From the NCBI RefSeq assembly GCF_900199455.1, contig NZ_FZQR01000009.1, forward strand, positions 62,001-126,000: 64,000 nt of DNA, written 5' to 3'. A program made the position numbers and the translations under genes. Numbering within the stretch: position 1 is the first letter of the stretch; each line of letters begins with the position of its first letter. The stretch comes from Mesorhizobium carmichaelinearum. GTDB taxonomy: Bacteria; Pseudomonadota; Alphaproteobacteria; Rhizobiales; Rhizobiaceae. The notes beneath the pieces are model-generated. The model ran no database searches. It saw nothing but the letters and a program-made list of their open reading frames with translations, and was not told the DNA's origin. Below, piece by piece: positions 59,217-64,000 of this stretch.

Positions 59217-60130
59217 GCGAACGCTACGCCTTCATCGGCCTCGGCCATCTCGGCGGCAACCTTGCCGCCAGCCTTATCCGCAACGGCTTTGCGGTCACCG
59301 TCTTCGACCGCGACCCGTCTGCCGTCGAGCGTCTCGTGGCGCTCGGCGCCACCGCCGCCAACAGCCCGGCCGAGGCGGCGGCGCGGGCGGACAATGCCAT
59401 CTCTTGCCTACCCTCGCCCAAGGTCAGCGAGGCGGTGCTTGCCGGGCCCGGCGGGTTGCTCGAAGGCCTGCCCAAGGGCGGCACCTGGATCGAGATGTCG
59501 ACCAACGGCCGCGACGAGATCGTGCGCCTCGCCGCCCTCGCCTCCGCCAAAGGCGTTGAGACATTGGAGTGCCCGGTCACCGGCGGCGTGCATCTGGCGG
59601 CGGTCGGCAAAATCACCGCGCTGGTCGGCGGCGATGCCGCCCTTTACGAACGCCATCGCGCGGCCATCGAAGCAATGTGCGCAAAATCGTTCCTGATGGG
59701 GCCGATCGGCTCGGCGGCGGTGATCAAGGTCATCACCAACATGCTCGCCTTCATCCATCTCGTCGCCGCTGGCGAGGCGTTGATGCTGGCGAAAAAGGGC
59801 GGGCTCGACCTCGCCCAATCCTACCACGCCATCGTCGCCTCCTCCGGCAACAGCTTCGTCCATGAGACCGAAAGCCAGCTCGTCCTCAACGGCTCCTACG
59901 ATATCGGCTTCACCATGGACCTGGCGCTGAAGGATCTCGGCTTCGCGTTGGGCATGGGCAAGGATTTCAGCGTGCCGCTCGAGCTGGCATCGCGCGTCAA
60001 CGCGATTTTCGAGCAGGGCAAGGCTGCTTATGGCGGCAGCGCCTGGTCGACCCAGATCGTCAAATTGCTCGAAGACGCCGTGGGAACCGACCTGCGCGCG
60101 CCTGGGTTTCCGGCCAAATTGGAAGTCTGA
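59213..60130 (+). CDS. HIBADH-family NAD(P)-dependent dehydrogenase
   Basis: A 305-residue beta-hydroxyacid dehydrogenase: the Rossmann motif AFIGLGHLGGNLAASLIRNG (about 6-25), the substrate motif CPVTGGVHLAAVGK (about 121-134), IKVITNMLAFIHLVAAGEALML with the catalytic Lys, and MDLALKDLGFALG. It oxidises or reduces a 3-hydroxy acid. The GTG start at 59213 overlaps the dehydratase stop. It completes the operon for an unknown sugar or polyol acid. Confidence 0.9.
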   Translation: MSERYAFIGLGHLGGNLAASLIRNGFAVTVFDRDPSAVERLVALGATAANSPAEAAARADNAISCLPSPKVSEAVLAGPGGLLEGLPKGGTWIEMSTNGRDEIVRLAALASAKGVETLECPVTGGVHLAAVGKITALVGGDAALYERHRAAIEAMCAKSFLMGPIGSAAVIKVITNMLAFIHLVAAGEALMLAKKGGLDLAQSYHAIVASSGNSFVHETESQLVLNGSYDIGFTMDLALKDLGFALGMGKDFSVPLELASRVNAIFEQGKAAYGGSAWSTQIVKLLEDAVGTDLRAPGFPAKLEV

Positions 60131-60253
60131 CTGGCGGCCGAAAAACCAAGCAATTTCATCTTCTTGAATAGATAGCCGGATTCAGTTCCGCAAACACTTG
60201 AATCAATCTCGCAGCCGCTTGATTCAGAACCTCAGCTCGGCTCAGATAAGCCC

Positions 60254-60759
60254 ATGGCGGGAAAGCCGGGTCGGCTTTGGGGGTGGTTCATGTATCTGGC
60301 AGTCGTTGTGCTGTTGATGGGTGTCTTTCCCGTCGCCTCGATCCTCATCGAATCCTTCGCATTCCACAGCGACGCCGGCCTCGTGTTTCTCGTCGGCAAG
60401 TGGTTCGTCTTCTGGGCGGTGGGCATGCGGTTGCTGCTTGCCGGAGTCAGGCAAATAACAAACCCGGCCTTCACCGCCGACGCCATTTTCGGCATCAAGG
60501 ACAAGGCGGCGGAGGTCATTGTCCGCGAGCTGGGCTTCGCCAATTTCGCCATCGGCGTGGTTGGCGGCCTGTCGCTGCTGAACCGCGAATGGGTGGTGCC
60601 AACGGCTATCGTCGGCTGCCTGTTTATGGCTTGGCGGGCGCCCTGCATCTGCGCAGTGGCCATCGCAACAGCAACGAAAACATCGCCATGATCTCGGACC
60701 TGTTCATCTTCGTGGTGCTGGCGCTCTACCTCGCCGCGACGGTTTTCAAGCAGGCTTAG
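60254..60759 (+). pseudogene. DUF6790-like membrane protein, frameshifted
   Basis: The first part (60254 to about 60622) encodes a membrane protein with FMYLAVVVLLMGVFPVASILIE, GKWFVFWAVGMRLLLAGV and FGIKDKAAEVIVRELGFANFAIGVVGG. The frame then leaves the family and ends with unrelated residues at 60691. Shifting by one base near 60621-60626 restores YGLAGALHLRSGHRNSNENIAMISDLFIFVVLALYLA up to a stop at 60759, which fits a DUF6790-like protein. Either one base is missing in the sequence or the gene is broken. The start at 60254 is the natural one. Confidence 0.7.
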
Positions 60760-60883
60760 ACGGCGAGTGTCGATGCGCGTCGGGCAGCATTCCGAAAGTG
60801 GTCCGTGTTCGGCCTCGCGACTCGCCGCTAAATGTCTTGAAGCGACCACTCGTCATCTCAGAACCTTCGTGTTGGAAACAGAT

Positions 60884-61852
60884 ATGAAGAGACTGACCTT
60901 GTTCGTATTTCTGGCCCTGTGTGGATTTGACAACGCATCCGCGGCTGCGGAAAGGCACGCACCTTCATCCCTTCCAAAGGATTTGAGCAAGCTGGAGGGG
61001 ATGTACTGGTATAATTTCAAGAACGGCCTCGTAGACGGTACGGAATATGAGTCTACGGACGTCCTCGAATTGGTCCCATACGACAAGGATTCCGTCTATT
61101 TCAGGGCATCATTGCAATTCTACAATGGGCACACGTGTTCAATATACGGGATAGCCGAGCGAGACGACACACGGCTTACCTACTACGACACCACCAGTGG
61201 AAATGGGTGCGTGCTGCATGTCGTCCCGACTTCGAAGCGCATTACTCTAGACGACCCGACGGGCCAGTGCCGGAACATGACTTGCGGTGCCAGGGGCAGT
61301 TATGGCGGCGAAGATTTTTCACCGAAGCACAAGAAGAAGATCACCTACATGGCCGTGCTGAAAAACTCTTCCCAGTATCGGGAAGCGGTGGTGGACTATG
61401 AAAGGTTGAAAAATGCCAAGGCGCACGGGATTGCCCCTGAGTGGTCCAACGCGAAGGCCATGCTTGGAATTTATGCCTTTTGGGGGAACCTGGAAGGCGT
61501 GAAGCAGGCCTTGATGCAGGGAGCCGATTTGGAGTTCAACGGCAAGCAAGGATGGGGTCCGGTATCAGGCGCCGGGTATAGCCGGAACATAGACATCACG
61601 CAGTTGCTGCTTGATCATGGCCTAAACATCAACAAGATGGAAAATGGCAAAACCCTGCTGTCCCACGCTGCTTACAAGAGCCCGGGACAGGCAAGCGGCG
61701 ACCAGCAATTTGGCTATATAAAATGGCTGCTCGACAAAGGGGCGGACGCCAACATTGTCGACAGAGATGGGCTGAAGCCTGTTGATATAGCCATCAAGTC
61801 AAAGGCCGATACGCAGATCATTGATTTACTGAAGACCAAGACCGCCCCCTAA
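60884..61852 (+). CDS. Exported ankyrin-repeat protein
   Basis: A 322-residue protein with a signal peptide (about 1-20, MKRLTLFVFLALCGFDNASA). A Cys-containing central part follows (about 60-190) and then three to four ankyrin repeats (GNLEGVKQALMQGADLEF, NIDITQLLLDHGLNINKMENG, YIKWLLDKGADANIVDRDGLKP). Ankyrins bind other proteins; the target is unknown. ATG at 60884 is chosen as it begins the signal peptide. The DNA looks less GC-rich than the neighbours, which may indicate transfer. Confidence 0.85.
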   Translation: MKRLTLFVFLALCGFDNASAAAERHAPSSLPKDLSKLEGMYWYNFKNGLVDGTEYESTDVLELVPYDKDSVYFRASLQFYNGHTCSIYGIAERDDTRLTYYDTTSGNGCVLHVVPTSKRITLDDPTGQCRNMTCGARGSYGGEDFSPKHKKKITYMAVLKNSSQYREAVVDYERLKNAKAHGIAPEWSNAKAMLGIYAFWGNLEGVKQALMQGADLEFNGKQGWGPVSGAGYSRNIDITQLLLDHGLNINKMENGKTLLSHAAYKSPGQASGDQQFGYIKWLLDKGADANIVDRDGLKPVDIAIKSKADTQIIDLLKTKTAP

Positions 61853-61869
61853 CCGCTCAACAACTGGAC

Positions 61870-62808
61870 TCAATATCTCAGCGTCAGCGCGCCGGGCAGC
61901 ATCTCGAAGGTCGCCGGTATGCGTCCGGGCGACTCGCCATCTATATCGACCAGCGCGCCATTCTTCTCGACATCGCCGAGCGGTTCGACCACCACTTTCT
62001 TGCCGCGCAGGATGGTGATCGCCGGATGGTTGCGGTGCCGGCCGCCATAGAGCAGGCGGATGTCCCAGATCAGCTTCAGCTTGCCTGCCGCGCGCAGGAT
62101 GACGATGTCGAACTGCCCGTCGGTCAGTTCGGCGTCGGGCGCGATCATCATGCCGCCGCCGAAGAATTTGCCGTTGGCCACCGCCACCAGCGCCATGCGC
62201 GCCTCGACCGGCGTGCCATCATCGACGGTGATCCGCACATCCTGGAAGCGGTAGCGGATGAACTCGACCACGGTGCGCCACAGGAACAGTGCCTTGGCCG
62301 ACATCTTGCCCTTGCGCTTGTCGGCATTGACCGCGCGGTCCGTTGCCCCTGAGAGGCCAAGGCTGGCAATGTTGATGAAGTGGCGGCTGGCCAGCGCGCC
62401 ATGGTCGTCAATGTAACAGATGCGGCCGGCATCAACCTTGCGCCCCTTCGCCTCGGCGATCCGCTTCAAGGTCGCGTCCACCGCCTTCGGCAGGCCGAGC
62501 CCGCGCGCGAAATCGATGCCGGTGCCGCACGGCAGCAGGCCAAGTTCGGTCGTCTTGCCGCTCTCTTCGGACGCCTGCAGCAGCCCGTCGGCCACCTCGC
62601 TCGCCGTGCCGTCGCCACCGGCGGCGATCACCAGGTCAAAGCCGGTGGCGGCGAGGTCGATGGCCAACCGTTCGGCGTCGCCCTCGGCCTGCGTTTCGCG
62701 CAACTCAAAATCACCGAAGTGCTTCTTCAGCGAGGCGCTGACCTCAGGCCAATGCCGTTTCAGCCGGCCGCCGCCGGCTATCGGATTGAGAACCACCCCG
62801 ACTTTCAA
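61870..62808 (-). CDS. Diacylglycerol/lipid kinase (YegS-like)
   Basis: A 312-residue DAGK-catalytic-domain protein: VGVVLNPIAGGGRLKRHWPEV at the start, GGDGTASEVADGLL (about 60-73) as the kinase signature, LPCGTGIDFARGLGLP and GGGMMIAPDAELTDGQFDI. It phosphorylates diacylglycerol or a related lipid or sphingoid base. TTG at 62808 is chosen because GGAGGG lies seven bases upstream; a start at 62910 would add 34 residues of no family content. Confidence 0.88.
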   Translation of the reverse strand: MKVGVVLNPIAGGGRLKRHWPEVSASLKKHFGDFELRETQAEGDAERLAIDLAATGFDLVIAAGGDGTASEVADGLLQASEESGKTTELGLLPCGTGIDFARGLGLPKAVDATLKRIAEAKGRKVDAGRICYIDDHGALASRHFINIASLGLSGATDRAVNADKRKGKMSAKALFLWRTVVEFIRYRFQDVRITVDDGTPVEARMALVAVANGKFFGGGMMIAPDAELTDGQFDIVILRAAGKLKLIWDIRLLYGGRHRNHPAITILRGKKVVVEPLGDVEKNGALVDIDGESPGRIPATFEMLPGALTLRY

Positions 62809-63059
62809 AACGCACCCTCCCCGGCGCCGGACATACACGCCCGATCGTTTGCCGGCATTGAAGCCCGCGCCAGCCAGCGGAGCAAGGGCCACTGTCGGTC
62901 GGAGCACCAAAAAGCGGGGGCAGGCTGTCTAAGGCAGCCGGCGTCGAAATTCCGGGGTTCTTCGCAAACGGTCCCCGATAATCCCGCTATCCACAGGCCC
63001 AGGGCCATTCCCCAAGACCCTTACCCGGCGTACGTTAAACCCATCTCAGGCGGCCACTG

Positions 63060-63427
63060 ATCGCCCAGCCGAAAGGCGAAAGTGAAAGGCGGATTTCCTG
63101 AGGCCCGTACGGCCCGAAGCGAGAACAGGCTTGCCTGTTTCGAGGGACGGAAGCCGAGAGCTACGGGGCCGCGGAAAGCGTGCCAACGCCGACGGCGGAC
63201 CGATGCTGCCATGAAGGACGGCAAAAACCTTCGATGGCCGCAGGGCAAAGCCCGCAAGGGTGGAGACCGGCGAGGTTCTGAACGGACGCTGCTCTCGGGT
63301 AGCGGACTGGCAGGACCGTCAAAATCAAGGCCGGCATGGCGCGACGACTTTACGGAAGTTGCTGCCGCGACCGTGTCCTGATCTGACAGGGAGGCGCTGG
63401 GAGAAATCCCGGCGCCGACTGTCTTTT
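63060..63427 (+). ncRNA. Candidate structured RNA
   Basis: A run of hairpins with GNRA-type loops ends in a strong terminator. I compared it from memory with RNase P, tmRNA, SRP, 6S and cobalamin riboswitch consensus blocks and found no match. The 5' end is not defined. Confidence 0.25.
63385..63427 (+). terminator. Terminator-like hairpin with GAAA tetraloop
   Basis: GGCGCTGGGA (63393-63402), loop GAAA, TCCCGGCGCC (63407-63416), enclosed by GACAG/CTGTC, followed by TTTT (63424-63427). Confidence 0.7.
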
Positions 63428-63550
63428 GGCCCTCCCGATGTCCTTTGCCGGCGATCTTGCGGGCGCCGCTTCACCGCGCGCTAAAATCGGTTAGTATCCC
63501 AGCGTCGTCAGAGTCCGTTTGCGAATGGGCTCGTAGAAGGGGGATACTTC

Positions 63551-63985
63551 ATGACGCTGATCCAGAAGCTTGCGGTTGCCTATGCTTTCCTGTTCTTCGG
63601 CGTCGTCGCCATCGGTTACATACCGGCGTTCAACGATGCCAACGGCAATCTGTTCGGTCTGTTCTCATTGCAGTGGTATGACGACCTGCTGCACGCTTTC
63701 TCCGGCGTCTGGGCGCTGGTCGCCGCCTTCATCTCGCACCGCCTGGCGGTTTTCTATTTCAAGCTGTTCGGCTCGATCTATCTGTTCGACGGCGTGCTCG
63801 GGCTGATCACCGGCTCCGGCTGCCTCGATGCCGGCATCTTCATCAACGGCTTCCGCTCCCTCAACGACATCGAGTTCCCCGCCCGCTTCTTCGCCAACCT
63901 GCCGCACCTCGTCATCGGCGGCTTCGCCGTCTATGTCGGCTTCTGGCTGTCAAAGCGCATACACGACCACTTCGCCACGGCCTGA
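63551..63985 (+). CDS. Small four-helix membrane protein (DUF4383-like)
   Basis: A 144-residue membrane protein with four hydrophobic segments (about 5-24, 45-65, 72-90 and 115-133). The start LIQKLAVAYAFLFFGVVAIGYIP and DDLLHAFSGVWALVAAF resemble DUF4383 proteins. Function unknown. ATG at 63551 follows AGAAGGGGG. An ATG at 63992 may begin another gene beyond the window. Confidence 0.8.
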   Translation: MTLIQKLAVAYAFLFFGVVAIGYIPAFNDANGNLFGLFSLQWYDDLLHAFSGVWALVAAFISHRLAVFYFKLFGSIYLFDGVLGLITGSGCLDAGIFINGFRSLNDIEFPARFFANLPHLVIGGFAVYVGFWLSKRIHDHFATA

Positions 63986-64000
63986 CCGGCCATGTTCCTG

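Larger units (their letters stand above)
62811..63550. other. 740-base region without a credible protein gene
   Basis: No frame here has protein character; the longest (63082-63381) is a basic, Arg/Lys-rich translation typical of RNA-like DNA. Features seen: a GCC-GAAA-GGC hairpin near 63063, a hairpin GAACAGG/CCTGTTT around 63119-63139, and the terminator at 63385-63427. The stretch may encode a structured RNA of up to 370 nt or be the leader of the gene at 63551. Confidence 0.5.

Noticed and set aside
63040..63300. Possible cobalamin riboswitch (GCCACTG near 63052, GGAGACCGGC near 63261)
   Set aside because: The blocks are in the wrong order and the core GGGAA...ACTGCC segments are missing; the downstream gene is not a cobalamin gene.
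63082..63381. 99-codon plus-strand frame in the non-coding stretch
   Set aside because: Highly basic, no domain, and covers hairpins; more like an RNA region than a protein.
63060..63427. RNase P or tmRNA gene
   Set aside because: The conserved GAGGAAAGTCCGGGC and ACAGAAA blocks of RNase P and any tmRNA tag sequence are absent.

Overview
The window looks like chromosomal DNA of a Rhizobiales alphaproteobacterium, most likely Mesorhizobium or a close relative. The evidence is the high GC content, the trxB / LsrB-type LysR / Lrp neighbourhood, the rhizobial aspartate aminotransferase, the PrsDE-like type I exporter with an RTX glycanase, and short palindromic intergenic repeats. I assign this by protein recognition only; no search was run. 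No tRNA, rRNA, CRISPR array or complete insertion sequence was seen.

Layout. 0-2.3 kb: tail of a secreted protein, a cold-shock gene with a structured 3' region, a RelE/ParE toxin-antitoxin pair and a glutathione S-transferase. 2.3-9.3 kb: three c-di-GMP proteins (two overlapping EAL genes and a membrane GGDEF-EAL protein) around an aminotransferase and a cupin-MFS pair. 9.5-15.7 kb: an EF-G paralogue whose switch II lacks the catalytic His, two minus-strand small-RNA candidates (one with AbcR-like features), an ICMT-like methyltransferase, an LsrB/VtlR-type LysR, trxB and divergent lrp. 15.9-23.9 kb: LPS inner-core genes. A core glycosyltransferase, gmhB, gmhA and hldE lie on one side and hldD, waaF and waaC on the other, with a LysE exporter and a Phd/PemK-like toxin-antitoxin pair between them. 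A 250-bp palindromic mosaic element separates waaC from greA, and both genes stop inside its terminal repeats.

24-33.7 kb: greA, a TPR protein, DUF3775, two extensin-like proteins around a small secreted His-rich protein, ChaC, an LssY-C protein, an alcohol dehydrogenase-like protein with a divergent LysR, and a CNNM/CorC protein. 33.7-38.8 kb: an export cassette (RTX-GH16 glycanase, ABC exporter, HlyD adaptor) bounded by the intact CNNM gene and by a decayed copy of that gene's 3' end. 38.8-43.5 kb: flavodoxin, two aldo-keto reductases, a divergent LysR with a 17-bp palindrome, and an EamA transporter. 43.7-45.4 kb: a DGPF/YCII protein and an ECF42-type sigma factor with a matching promoter.

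45.5-55 kb: three HxlR regulators, each beside an efflux pump or redox enzyme, then a metallo-hydrolase, an acyl-CoA thioesterase and a long-form PurC. 55.2-56.3 kb: a small islet, less GC-rich by eye, with a SUKH/SMI1 protein. 56.4-60.1 kb: a three-gene operon (GMC oxidoreductase, enolase-superfamily dehydratase, HIBADH-like dehydrogenase) for oxidation of a sugar or polyol acid. 60.2-64 kb: a frameshifted membrane gene, a secreted ankyrin protein, a lipid kinase, a 740-bp non-coding stretch with a strong terminator hairpin, and a small membrane protein.
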